Source: Streptomyces sp. CB09001 (lineage in GTDB: Bacteria > Actinomycetota > Actinomycetes > Streptomycetales > Streptomycetaceae). From it: a stretch of DNA of 64,000 nt. Positions 34,863 through 43,358 of the stretch are shown in pieces (positions within the stretch are counted from its first letter, which is position 1; each line of letters starts with the position of its first letter). The position numbers and the translations under genes are program-made. Below the pieces are notes generated by a model. That model made no database searches and had not been told where the DNA came from. It saw only the letters and a list, made by a program, of their open reading frames with translations. The stretch lies in NCBI RefSeq assembly GCF_003369795.1, contig NZ_CP026730.1:6129001-6193000 (forward strand). Reading direction: 5' to 3'.

Positions 34863-35768
34863 ATGACATCTCATGTGATCGTCGGGCGCGGGGCAGCCGC
34901 GTCGAGGACCGCGCTTCTCCTCGCCGGGGACGGCGAGCGGGTGCGCATGATCAGCAGGACCGGCCGCGGGCCCGACCACCCGCTCGTCGAGAGGGTGGCC
35001 GCGGACGCGACCGACACCGGCCGGCTCACCGAACTGACGGAGGGCGCCGACACGCTGTTCACCACCGCCGCGCCGCCGTACCACCAGTGGCCCGAACGGT
35101 TCCCCGCCCTGTCGGCGTCGCTCCTGAGCGCGGTGCGGCGGACCGGGGCCGCGTACGTCATGCTCGGCAACCACTACGGCTACGGCCCGGTGAGCGGGCC
35201 GATCACTCCCGACCTGCCCCTGGCCGCCACCGGTCCCAAGGGACGGGTCAGAGCACGGGTGTGGGAGGAGGCCGCCGCCTCGGGGGTGAAGGTCACCGAG
35301 GTGCGGGCCGCCCAGTTCTACGGCGCCGGCGCCTTCTCGGTGTTCAGCCTCATGGTGCAGGAGCCGGTCCTGGCCGGCCGGCTTGCCCTGGTGCCCCAGG
35401 AACTCGACGTGCCGCACAGCTACTCCGCGATCGGCGACACCGCCCGCACGCTGGTCGCCGCGAGCCGCACCGAGCAGGCGTACGGCCGGGCCTGGCACGT
35501 CCCCGCCTCGACCCTGCCGGTGCGGGAACTGGCCGGACGGCTCGCCGGACTCGCGGGTGCGCCGACCCCGCGGTTGGAGGAGATGACCGAACGCGACCTC
35601 ACCATGCTGGCCTTCACCGATCCGTTCTGGGCGGAAATGCACGAGGTGCTCACCGAGCCCGGTCACCCGTTCGTCGTCGACCACTCGGAGACCGGGAAGA
35701 TCCTGGGCGTGCACGCCACCCCGGTGGACGACGTCCTCGGGGAGGTCGTCCCGGACCCGGGGGTGTAG
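34863..35768 (+). CDS. NAD-dependent epimerase/dehydratase-like protein
   Basis: This 301-residue extended-SDR-like protein contains 'VADATDTGRLTELTEGADTL', 'YVMLGNHYGYGPVSGPI' and 'VTEVRAAQFYGAGA', as in NAD-dependent epimerases. The N-terminal dinucleotide motif is degenerate: 'VGRGAAASRT' instead of the usual GxGxxG, so cofactor binding may be altered or lost. The start is the ATG at 34863. It is divergent from the GlxA-type regulator, which probably controls it. Substrate unknown. Confidence 0.8.
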   Translation: MTSHVIVGRGAAASRTALLLAGDGERVRMISRTGRGPDHPLVERVAADATDTGRLTELTEGADTLFTTAAPPYHQWPERFPALSASLLSAVRRTGAAYVMLGNHYGYGPVSGPITPDLPLAATGPKGRVRARVWEEAAASGVKVTEVRAAQFYGAGAFSVFSLMVQEPVLAGRLALVPQELDVPHSYSAIGDTARTLVAASRTEQAYGRAWHVPASTLPVRELAGRLAGLAGAPTPRLEEMTERDLTMLAFTDPFWAEMHEVLTEPGHPFVVDHSETGKILGVHATPVDDVLGEVVPDPGV

Positions 35769-35885
35769 ACACCCGCGGGCACCGGCCGCCCGGTGTCCGG
35801 TTCTCGCCGGTCCGGGCTAAATGCCTGGACTGCGGCCCCCGTCCGACGGGAGACTTCCGGCTTCCGAACCTCGGGGAGTGTGACG

Positions 35886-37784
35886 GTGACGACAGACACG
35901 CGAGGGCCGGCGCCGGGCAGGAGCGCGGTCGTCCTGGCGCTGCGCCACTACGGCCGGGAACTGCTGCGCCTGCGACGGCTGGCCCTGCCCGCGCTGCTGC
36001 TGCCGGCCGTGGGCAACATCGGCATCCGCTACGTCGCGCCCCTGCTCATCGCCAAGCTGGCCGGACAGGCCGCCGACGACGGCGGTCTGACCCTCGGCCG
36101 GGCGCTGCCGCACGTGCTGGGTTTCGGCCTGACGCTGCTGCTCGCCGAGGCCGTCTGGCGGGTCGGGCAGCACTGCCTGAACCGGGTGGACGCCCTCGGC
36201 ATGGAGCACCTGTACGTGAGCGGTATGGACGAACTCCTCGCCAAGGACGCCGCGTTCTTCCACGACAACTTCGCCGGCTCCCTGACCAAACGAGTACTCA
36301 GCTTCGGCAAGCGCTTCGAGGACTTCGTCGACACCGTGACGTACCGGATCGTGGGCAGTCTCGTCCCCCTGGTCTTCGGTGCCGTGGTCCTGTGGAGCTA
36401 CGAACCGATGCTCGTCGTCGGCCTGTTCCTGATGATCGCGCTGACGGTGGTGGCGGCGACACCGCTGATCCGGCGCAGGCAACGGCTCGTCAACGACCGG
36501 GAGGCCGCGATCGCCCGGGTCTCCGGCCATGTCGCCGACACCCTCATGAACATGGAGACCGTCCGGGCTTTCGCGGCCGAGCGGCGGGAGGCGGCCGAAC
36601 ACCGCAGCAGGGTCGCGGACTCCCGCCGCCTGACACTGAGGTCGTGGGACTACGGCAACCTGCGCGTCGACACCCTGATCGCGCCCATGTCCGTACTGAC
36701 CAACGTCCTGGGCCTGTTGGTCGCCATCGCCTTCGGCGGCCCGGGCCAGGGAGTGGAGGAGGTCGTCGTCGCCTTCACCTACTACTCCAACGCCACCCAG
36801 ATCATGTTCGAGTTCAACCAGATCTACCGGCGGCTGGAGAGCTCGATGACCGAGGCCGCCCAGTTCACCGAGCTACTGCTTGACCCGCCCACCGTGGTCG
36901 ACGCCGACCCGCCCGCACCCCTCGCACCGCGGGACTCCGGCATCCGCTTCGAGGCGGTGACCTTCGCCCACGCCGGCGCGAAGCCGATCTTCCGGGGACT
37001 CGACCTGGACGTGCCCGCGGGCGCCCGGATCGGCCTGGTCGGCAGGTCCGGCGGCGGCAAGACCACGCTCACCCGGCTCCTGCTGCGGATGTCGGACATC
37101 GACCGCGGACGGATCCTGATCGGCGGTCAGGACATCAGCCTGCTGCGCCAGAGCGACCTGCGCTCACTGATCGCCTACGTCCCGCAGGAACCCGCCATGT
37201 TCCACCGCAGCCTGCGGGACAACATCGCCTTCGCCCGGCCCGGCGCCACCGACGAGGAGATCCACGCGGCCGCAGCGGCCGCGCACGTCACCGAGTTCGC
37301 CGACCAGCTCCCGGACGGCTTCGGCACCCTGGTGGGGGAGCGGGGGGTGAAACTGTCCGGCGGTCAGCGCCAGCGCGTCGCCCTCGCCCGGGCCATCCTG
37401 CGCGACGCACCGGTCCTGCTGCTCGACGAGGCGACCAGCGCACTGGACTCGGAGAGCGAACTCCTCGTCCAGGACGCCCTGTGGCGGCTGATGGACGGAC
37501 GTACGGCCCTCGTGGTCGCCCACCGCCTGAGCACCGTCGCCGGCATGGACCGCCTCGTCGTCCTCGACCGCGGACGGGTCGTCGAGCAGGGCAGCCACGA
37601 GAAGCTGCTCGCCACGGACGGCGCCTACGCCCGGCTGTGGCAGCACCAGTCGGGCGGCTTCCTCGGCGAGAGCACCGGGCCGTCGGGCGACGGGGACCGC
37701 CGCGACGACGGCCCCCCGCGCCTCAGGCCACGGCGGGGATCGAGCGGCCCGCCCAGTGAGGAGGCGGCTCGGTCAGCTCCGTGA
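35886..37784 (+). CDS. ABC transporter, fused permease and ATP-binding protein (exporter type)
   Basis: The 632-residue protein has a six-span ABC exporter membrane domain (about residues 20-330) followed by an ATPase domain with Walker A 'GRSGGGKTT', signature 'LSGGQRQR', Walker B 'VLLLDEATSALDSE' and 'LVVAHRLSTV'. It should work as a dimer, probably exporting lipid, peptide or drug-like molecules. GGGGAG lies seven bases before the GTG at 35886. Its 3' end overlaps the convergent thioesterase gene by 62 bp. No signal for a specific substrate is visible. Confidence 0.92.
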   Translation: MTTDTRGPAPGRSAVVLALRHYGRELLRLRRLALPALLLPAVGNIGIRYVAPLLIAKLAGQAADDGGLTLGRALPHVLGFGLTLLLAEAVWRVGQHCLNRVDALGMEHLYVSGMDELLAKDAAFFHDNFAGSLTKRVLSFGKRFEDFVDTVTYRIVGSLVPLVFGAVVLWSYEPMLVVGLFLMIALTVVAATPLIRRRQRLVNDREAAIARVSGHVADTLMNMETVRAFAAERREAAEHRSRVADSRRLTLRSWDYGNLRVDTLIAPMSVLTNVLGLLVAIAFGGPGQGVEEVVVAFTYYSNATQIMFEFNQIYRRLESSMTEAAQFTELLLDPPTVVDADPPAPLAPRDSGIRFEAVTFAHAGAKPIFRGLDLDVPAGARIGLVGRSGGGKTTLTRLLLRMSDIDRGRILIGGQDISLLRQSDLRSLIAYVPQEPAMFHRSLRDNIAFARPGATDEEIHAAAAAAHVTEFADQLPDGFGTLVGERGVKLSGGQRQRVALARAILRDAPVLLLDEATSALDSESELLVQDALWRLMDGRTALVVAHRLSTVAGMDRLVVLDRGRVVEQGSHEKLLATDGAYARLWQHQSGGFLGESTGPSGDGDRRDDGPPRLRPRRGSSGPPSEEAARSAP

Positions 37785-38202
37785 AGCGGCGCCGCACCGA
37801 CGCCGGGAACTCGGTGGCCCGCCCCGCCTGCCGGTCCACGTGGACCGCGAGCAGCTCGGTCGTCGCGACCGCGGCCGTGTCGGGCGTCGGCTCCGCGTCC
37901 GGGCCGGGCAGCACGTACATCTCGTGCGTGAAACGCGCCTTGCGGGCCGCCGCTCCCAGCACCCGGGTCCGGACGGCGAGATGAGCCGCCTCGGGCACGT
38001 CGCGGAGGAAGCGGATGTGGGACTCTACCGTGTAGAGGGAACAGCGCGTGGACTCGCGGTAGCCGGAGTCCAGCCCCGTCCCGGTCATCAGCGCGTCCGT
38101 GGCGTGACCGAAGACGAGGACGTAGTAGGCCTCGCTCAGGTGGCCGTTGTAGTCGATCCACTCCGGGCGGACCGTGCTGCGGAGCAGCGGGAGCCCGGTC
38201 AC
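37723..38202 (-). CDS. Hotdog-fold thioesterase (betainyl-CoA thioesterase-like)
   Basis: The 159-residue protein is a hotdog-fold acyl-CoA thioesterase ('VRPEWIDYNGHLSEAYYVLVFG', with the conserved Asp/Asn-Gly-His). In carnitine catabolism such an enzyme hydrolyses betainyl-CoA to glycine betaine and CoA. It is the third gene of a unit with the BKACE enzyme and the carnitine dehydrogenase. Its GTG start overlaps the dehydrogenase stop by 4 bp. The specific role is inferred from this context; the fold itself is secure. Confidence 0.85.
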   Translation of the reverse strand: MTGLPLLRSTVRPEWIDYNGHLSEAYYVLVFGHATDALMTGTGLDSGYRESTRCSLYTVESHIRFLRDVPEAAHLAVRTRVLGAAARKARFTHEMYVLPGPDAEPTPDTAAVATTELLAVHVDRQAGRATEFPASVRRRFTELTEPPPHWAGRSIPAVA

Positions 38203-39155
38203 CGGGACTCCTCCTCGGGGCCCAGCCGGCCGGTGGCGCGCAGTATCTCGACGACGCCCCGGTCGCGTTCGGCCACCAGGTCGGCGATGGAGCGGCCGTC
38301 CGCCGCCTCGTCGCAGCCGGCCACCACCGCGTCGTACAGCTCCTTGTCCAGTTCCGGCGCTTCCAGGCGCGTCCACGGCGACTTCAGGGACGGACCGAAG
38401 TGGTCCAGCATGTGCGCCATGCCGCCCTCACCGCCCGCGAGCGCGAACGTCAGCATCGGTCCCATCACCGCCCAGCGCAGCCCGGGACCCTCGGTGATCG
38501 ACAGGTCGATGTCCCGGACCGTCGCCTCGCCGCTCGCGACCATGTGCAGCGCCTCGCGCCACAGCGCCTCCTGGAGGCGGTTGGCGATGAAGCCCGGGAC
38601 CTCGTTGGCCATCGTGATGACGGACTTGCCCGCGACCTCGTAGAAGCGGGAGGCCCAGGCCACCGCCGCCGCGTCGGTGCGCTCGCCGCCGACGACCTCC
38701 ACGAGCGGGATGAGGTAGGGCGGGTTGAACGGGTGGCCCACGACCAGGCGCGAGGGGTCCGCGGCCGTCGTCTGCATGTCGGTCATCGGATAGCCGGAAG
38801 TGGAGGAGGCGATGACGACGCCGGGCGGCGTCGCCGCGTCCAGGCGGGCCAGCAGATCGCGCTTGAGGCCGAGCTTCTCGGGCGCGCTCTCCTGGACGAA
38901 CTCGGCGTCGGCGACGGCCTGTTCCAGGGTGCCGGTGACGGTGAGCCGGTCGGTCGAGGCGCCCTCGGCGAGGCCGAGCCGGGTGAGCGTCGGCCACGCC
39001 GCCTCGACCAGGCGGCGCAGCTTGGGTTCGGCATCGGGCGCCGGGTCCCAGGCGGTCACGTCGTAGCCGCGCGCCAGGAAGTGGGCGACCCAGCCGCCGC
39101 CGATGACTCCGGCGCCGGCACAGGCGACGCGGCGGACGTTCTCGGGTGGGGTCAT
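38199..39155 (-). CDS. L-carnitine 3-dehydrogenase (3-hydroxyacyl-CoA dehydrogenase family)
   Basis: The 318-residue NAD-dependent enzyme has 'CAGAGVIGGGWVAHFLARG', 'SAPEKLGLKRDLLARLDAA', 'ASSTSGYPMTDMQ' and 'GHPFNPPYLIPLVEVVGGE'. These features are typical of L-carnitine dehydrogenase rather than of fatty-acid oxidation enzymes. It would oxidise L-carnitine to 3-dehydrocarnitine, which the BKACE enzyme encoded upstream cleaves. It lies 27 bp downstream of that gene. Confidence 0.87.
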   Translation of the reverse strand: MTPPENVRRVACAGAGVIGGGWVAHFLARGYDVTAWDPAPDAEPKLRRLVEAAWPTLTRLGLAEGASTDRLTVTGTLEQAVADAEFVQESAPEKLGLKRDLLARLDAATPPGVVIASSTSGYPMTDMQTTAADPSRLVVGHPFNPPYLIPLVEVVGGERTDAAAVAWASRFYEVAGKSVITMANEVPGFIANRLQEALWREALHMVASGEATVRDIDLSITEGPGLRWAVMGPMLTFALAGGEGGMAHMLDHFGPSLKSPWTRLEAPELDKELYDAVVAGCDEAADGRSIADLVAERDRGVVEILRATGRLGPEEESR

Positions 39156-39182
39156 GAGGGGGTCCTTCGTGGTCGCGGTGGG

Positions 39183-40076
39183 CTACTTGCGCGGCTTGAG
39201 GCCGAGAGTGGCGCGGGCCTCGTCCGGTGTCGCGACGCGGGCGCCCATCGACTCGGCGAGGGTCACGGCCCGCTCGACGAGCTGGGCGTTGGTCGCCTTG
39301 TTGCCCCGGCCGAGGTACAGGTTGTCCTCCAGGCCCACACGGACGTGGCCGCCGAGCAGGATCGACTGCGCGACCCACGGCATCTGCATCCGGCCGAGTG
39401 CGAAGCTCGCCCAACGAGCGCCGTCCGGCAACATGTTGACCATCGACTGGAGCACCCCGGGGTCCGCGGGCGCACCCCACGGAATGCCCATGCAGAGCTG
39501 GAAGACGGTCGGGTCGTCGAGCAGGCCCTCCGCGAGCAACTGCTTGGCGAACCAGAGCTGGCCGGTGTCGAAGATCTCCAACTCGGGCCGCACGCCCAGC
39601 TCCTGGATGTGCCGCGCCCCGGCCCGCAGCATGTCGGGAGTGGAGACGTAGAGGTTGGAGCCGTCGCCGAAGTTGAGCGAGCCGCAGTCCAGGGTGCAGA
39701 TGTCGGGAAGCAGGTCCTCGACGTGCGGAAGACGCTCCAGACCGCCGACGAGGTCGGTGCCCGGCAGGTGGGTGAGCGGGTCGTCCGGGTCGATGACCAG
39801 ATCGCCGCCCATGCCGGCGGTGAGGTTGATGACGACGTCGGTGCCGGTCTCCTTGACGCGCTCGACGACCTCCCGGTACAGCTTCGGGTCGCGGGACGGA
39901 TCGCCGGTCTCCGGGTCGCGTACATGGATGTGGACGACGGCAGCTCCGGCGGCGGCCGCCTCCACGGCGTTCCTGGCTATCTGTTCCGGGGTGACGGGGA
40001 CGTGGGGGCTCTTGCGGACGGTGTCGCCGGCGCCCGTGAGCGCGCAGGTGATGACGACGTTCTCGGTCATGGGCAT
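39183..40076 (-). CDS. BKACE-family enzyme (beta-keto acid cleavage, 3-dehydrocarnitine-type)
   Basis: The 297-residue protein belongs to the BKACE (DUF849) family: 'ALTGAGDTVRKSPHVPVTPE', the zinc-binding 'VVHIHVRDPETGD' and 'VGLEDNLYLGRG'. Members condense a beta-keto acid with acetyl-CoA and split off acetoacetate. Next to a carnitine dehydrogenase and a thioesterase, the likely reaction is 3-dehydrocarnitine plus acetyl-CoA to betainyl-CoA plus acetoacetate. GGGAGG precedes the ATG at 40076. It is the first gene of the catabolic unit, 54 bp downstream of the fusion regulator. Confidence 0.9.
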   Translation of the reverse strand: MPMTENVVITCALTGAGDTVRKSPHVPVTPEQIARNAVEAAAAGAAVVHIHVRDPETGDPSRDPKLYREVVERVKETGTDVVINLTAGMGGDLVIDPDDPLTHLPGTDLVGGLERLPHVEDLLPDICTLDCGSLNFGDGSNLYVSTPDMLRAGARHIQELGVRPELEIFDTGQLWFAKQLLAEGLLDDPTVFQLCMGIPWGAPADPGVLQSMVNMLPDGARWASFALGRMQMPWVAQSILLGGHVRVGLEDNLYLGRGNKATNAQLVERAVTLAESMGARVATPDEARATLGLKPRK

Positions 40077-40130
40077 GTGGGGGCCTCCCGAGGGACATGG
40101 GGCAGGGCAGGGGCTTGTGCGGCTCCTGAG

Positions 40131-40988
40131 CTACGGAGCCAGGATCGTGTCGGTGACGTGGGTGGTCAGTGCCGTGTGCATCGCGTCCGCGGCACCGGCG
40201 GACGCCGGCCCGTTCACCGACAGGACGTGCGTCGCCAGGCCGTCGATCAGAGCGGTCAGCGTCAGTGCCGCCGCCTGCGGATCGAGCCCGGCGCGGAAGA
40301 CGCCCTGTCCGACACCTCGGCGTACGACGTCGGCGACGGTCGCACGCCACTGCCGGTAGTACTCGGAGTGCAGACGGCCCACCGCCGTGGAGCGAGCGGC
40401 CTCGGCCCACAGGTCGAGCCACACCGCCCACTGGCGGCGCTGCTGGGTGGTGCGCGGCGTCTGCAGCGCGATGAGCTGGGACAGCTCCGCCGCCGCGTCG
40501 TCCGCCTCGGCGAGACGGACGGCACGGCGCGCGGTGTCCTCGTCCATGCACCAGCGCACGGCCGCCTCCAGGAGTTCGGCGCGCCCCGGGAAGTGGTAGT
40601 GGATCGCGGCACTGCTGGTGGCGCAGGCGCGGGCGATGTCGGCGACCCGCACCGCGTGGAAACCGTGCTCCGCGATCAGCCGGACCGTCTCGCGGACGAT
40701 CTGCAGCGGTCGCCCGCCCTCGACACCGGCGGCCGGTGGTGCGGCCTTCTCACGGGACCGGGTGCCGAGCAGCCGGCCCGCGTCGACCTTGCCCTCGTCG
40801 GCGATCCGTGCCAGCTCCGCGACCGTGAAGCGGCGGGTGCCGCTGAGCGACCGCGACAGCTTGGACGGATCCATGACGACGCGGCGTGCGAACTCGCGCT
40901 GACTGACGCCCGCGGCCGCGATGACCTCGCGGACGCGGGCGGCGGTGTCGGCGTTCGGTGCGCCGTCGGGCACGTCGTCGGTTTCCAC
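40131..40988 (-). CDS. XRE-TetR fusion transcriptional regulator
   Basis: The 285-residue protein has two DNA-binding domains. An XRE-type helix-turn-helix comes first ('VSQREFARRVVMDPSKLSRSL', about residues 25-60). A TetR N-terminal domain follows ('VRLIAEHGFHAVRVADIARA', then 'ATSSAAIHYHFPGRAELLEA', about 100-150), with a TetR-like ligand-binding region to the end. I prefer the GTG at 40988; the ATG at 41009 lies inside a palindrome and lacks a ribosome binding site. It heads the carnitine operon in the same direction and is its probable regulator. Confidence 0.85.
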   Translation of the reverse strand: METDDVPDGAPNADTAARVREVIAAAGVSQREFARRVVMDPSKLSRSLSGTRRFTVAELARIADEGKVDAGRLLGTRSREKAAPPAAGVEGGRPLQIVRETVRLIAEHGFHAVRVADIARACATSSAAIHYHFPGRAELLEAAVRWCMDEDTARRAVRLAEADDAAAELSQLIALQTPRTTQQRRQWAVWLDLWAEAARSTAVGRLHSEYYRQWRATVADVVRRGVGQGVFRAGLDPQAAALTLTALIDGLATHVLSVNGPASAGAADAMHTALTTHVTDTILAP

Positions 40989-41008
40989 GGGCCACGACCT
41001 TAGGCACA

Positions 41009-41027
41009 TGTTGCGGAAAACTCAACA
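41009..41027. promoter_or_regulatory. Candidate operator of the XRE-TetR regulator
   Basis: TGTTG (41009-41013) and CAACA (41023-41027) form perfect 5-bp arms around a 9-base AT-rich spacer, directly upstream of the regulator's GTG start. Confidence 0.45.
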
Positions 41028-41106
41028 CGCCCGAGCACAAACCCCGGGAACAGTGGCCCATTGAGACCCTGACTGTCGTGTCAGTCAGAACTGCACCCGG
41101 CGGTCG

Positions 41107-42945
41107 TCAGTGCGACCGACGGTCGTCGTACGACAGCCCGTGCCCGGACTGGAAGAGGACCTCGGCCGGGTCGTCGGCCCGCTGGACAGGTACGGGCAGC
41201 CTGCCGCGCGGGTCGACCCGGCCGGCGATCACCCGGGCTGCGGCCCGCAGTTCGACCTCGGTCCAGCAGTAGGACGCCAGCGAGGCCCGGACGTCGCCGA
41301 GGTGGGCGATGTCGTAGGGGTTGCGGACCGCGAGGTGGACGACCGGTACGCCCGTCGCGAGCAGCCGGGAGACCAGGGTGCGTTGGGCGCTGGTGGCGCC
41401 GACGTTGTCGGTGGTGACCACGACCGCGTCCCGTCCTCGTGCCGCGGCCACCGCTTCGTCGATCTTCGCGGCGTCGGGCGTCCGGCCGGTGGCGAGGTGG
41501 GAGGTGCGGTAGCCCAGTTCGTCGAAGGCCTCGGCCAGCTCGGGCACCGTGGTGCGGGTGTCGTCGGTCGGGAAGGCCGGGCTGGCGCCGACCACGAGCA
41601 GCCTGCGCTGCCGACGGCGCAGCGGGAGCGTCTCGTCCTCGTTGACCAGCAGGGTGGTGGTGCGTTCGGCGATGCGCGCGGCGGCGAGTTGGTGCCTGCG
41701 GGCGCCGACGACCCGGTCGACCTCCCTCCGGGAGGCGTACGGGCTGCCACGGAGCAGGCCGGCCTTGTCCTTGATCCGCAGGATGCGCAGGACCGACTCG
41801 TCGAGTCGCTCCTCGGTGATCTCTCCGCCGCGGACGGCGGCCAGGACGCCGTTGTAGGCGACGTCGATGTCCGGAGGGAACAGCAGTTGGTCCGCGCCGG
41901 CCTTGAGGGCGAGGACGGGCACGCGGTCGTCGCCGTACTTCGTACGCACGCCCTGCATGTTGAGGGCGTCGGTGACGATCACACCGTCGAAGCCGAGTTC
42001 GTCGCGCAGCACGCCCTGGAGGATCGCGGGCGACAGGGTGGCCGGGTCGTTGCTGGGGTCGAGCGCGGGGACCTGGAGATGCGCGGTCATGATCGAGTCG
42101 ACACCGGCGGCGATCGCGGCCCTGAAGGGCGGGGCGTCGATGCGCTCCCACTCCTCGCGGGTGTGGGTGATCACCGGCAGGCCGGTGTGGCTGTCCTGTC
42201 CGGTGTCCCCGTGGCCCGGGAAGTGCTTGGCGCAGGCCACGACGCCGACCTGCTGGTACCCCGTCACCTGGGCCGCCACCATGCGACCGACCTCGCGGGC
42301 GTCGGCGCCGAAGGAGCGGACGTTGATGATGGGGTTGGCCGGATTGACGTTGACGTCGGCGACCGGGGCGAAGTTCTGATGGATGCCCAGGGCGGCGAGT
42401 TCGGTGCCGGATATCCGTCCGGCGGTACGCGCGTCGGAGAGCGAGCGGCCCGCGCCGAGCGCCATCGCGCCCGGCAGCTGGGTGGCACCGCTGCCGATGC
42501 GGACGTTGACCCCGTGCTCCTGGTCGATGGAGATCAGGGACGGAATGGGCGTGGGCAGGGCGAGCGAGGCTCGCTGCACACCGTTCGACAGGTCCGCGAT
42601 CTGGTGGGGGTCCTGGATGTTGTTGGCCCAGCCGGAGAAGTAGATGACACCGCCGATGTGGTACTTGGCGATGAGCTCGGCCACGGTGCGGACGCCGAGT
42701 TCCCTGAGGTTGCGGTCCTGGTCGAGCTGGCTGGGGGACGTCGCGGACGTACCGTAGAAGTACGGGACGAACAGCTGGCCGATCTTCGCCTCGACGCTCA
42801 TCCGGGAGATGATTCTCTTGAGGCGGTCGTCGCGCCCGTGCGCGATGGCGGGGGTGGCCGCGGCACCTACGACGCCCGCCGCGCTCGCGGCGACTACGGT
42901 CGCGGAGGCGATGACGGTGCGTCTGGACAGACTTCGGTCCTGCAT
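41107..42945 (-). CDS. Exported GH3 beta-N-acetylglucosaminidase (NagZ-like)
   Basis: The 612-residue protein begins with a twin-arginine-type signal ('RSLSRRTVIASATVVAAS') and a cleavage region 'TPAIA'. The catalytic domain carries 'DQEHG', the NagZ-specific 'KHFPGHGDTGQDSH' loop with the acid/base His, and the nucleophile Asp in 'GVIVTDALNMQG'. A C-terminal GH3 sandwich domain follows. It should release GlcNAc from chitin oligomers or peptidoglycan fragments outside the membrane. Two DasR-type boxes upstream (43048-43072) indicate control by the GlcNAc repressor DasR. Confidence 0.92.
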   Translation of the reverse strand: MQDRSLSRRTVIASATVVAASAAGVVGAAATPAIAHGRDDRLKRIISRMSVEAKIGQLFVPYFYGTSATSPSQLDQDRNLRELGVRTVAELIAKYHIGGVIYFSGWANNIQDPHQIADLSNGVQRASLALPTPIPSLISIDQEHGVNVRIGSGATQLPGAMALGAGRSLSDARTAGRISGTELAALGIHQNFAPVADVNVNPANPIINVRSFGADAREVGRMVAAQVTGYQQVGVVACAKHFPGHGDTGQDSHTGLPVITHTREEWERIDAPPFRAAIAAGVDSIMTAHLQVPALDPSNDPATLSPAILQGVLRDELGFDGVIVTDALNMQGVRTKYGDDRVPVLALKAGADQLLFPPDIDVAYNGVLAAVRGGEITEERLDESVLRILRIKDKAGLLRGSPYASRREVDRVVGARRHQLAAARIAERTTTLLVNEDETLPLRRRQRRLLVVGASPAFPTDDTRTTVPELAEAFDELGYRTSHLATGRTPDAAKIDEAVAAARGRDAVVVTTDNVGATSAQRTLVSRLLATGVPVVHLAVRNPYDIAHLGDVRASLASYCWTEVELRAAARVIAGRVDPRGRLPVPVQRADDPAEVLFQSGHGLSYDDRRSH

Positions 42946-43047
42946 GCGGACATGCTCCTTCCAGCCTTGCCCATCAGGGGAATTGAAGGAAACGTGGAGA
43001 ACTCCGAACAGCGGGAAACGTAGCCCGCCGATCTGGACAGGACAAGA

Positions 43048-43072
43048 GGTCTAGACAAAATAGGTCTAGACA
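43048..43072. promoter_or_regulatory. Two tandem DasR boxes (dre) before the GH3 gene
   Basis: GGTCTAGACA occurs at 43048-43057 and again at 43063-43072, 15 bp apart, each within AGGTCTAGACAAA. The DasR consensus contains GGTCTAGACC, so both boxes have one altered right-arm base. They lie just over 100 bp upstream of the GH3 start codon. Confidence 0.8.
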
Positions 43073-43090
43073 AACGGTCCGGGTCGGTCA

Positions 43091-43358
43091 CGGTCGGGTC
43101 CCGGGCCCGAACTGTGGCGTCCTGGGCCCGCGAGCCCCTGCTCGTCGTGGCCGGGTCCGTTCCGGGCGTACGCGTCATGCATCTCGGCCACCGCGACGAC
43201 GAATGGGTCGCGGCCGGGATCGGCGCGGCGTTCCTGGTGTTCACCGCCGTGCGCGTGCACACGGCGGCCCAGGCCCGGCGGCGTCCGATGCTGTCGTCCA
43301 GCCGCAGCCGCAGCCGCAGCTCCGGCTTCCGTCCTGTGGCTGGGCCGCGGGTCGTCGC
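43091..43358. other. Region between GH3 promoter and aromatic operon, no confident gene
   Basis: The plus strand is open and reads 'EPLLVVAGSVPGVRVMHLGH' and 'AGIGAAFLVFTAVRVHTAAQ', which looks like one short membrane segment, but no start or family is credible. A run of CAGCCGCAGC-type repeats lies near 43300. It could be a decayed gene end. Confidence 0.35.
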
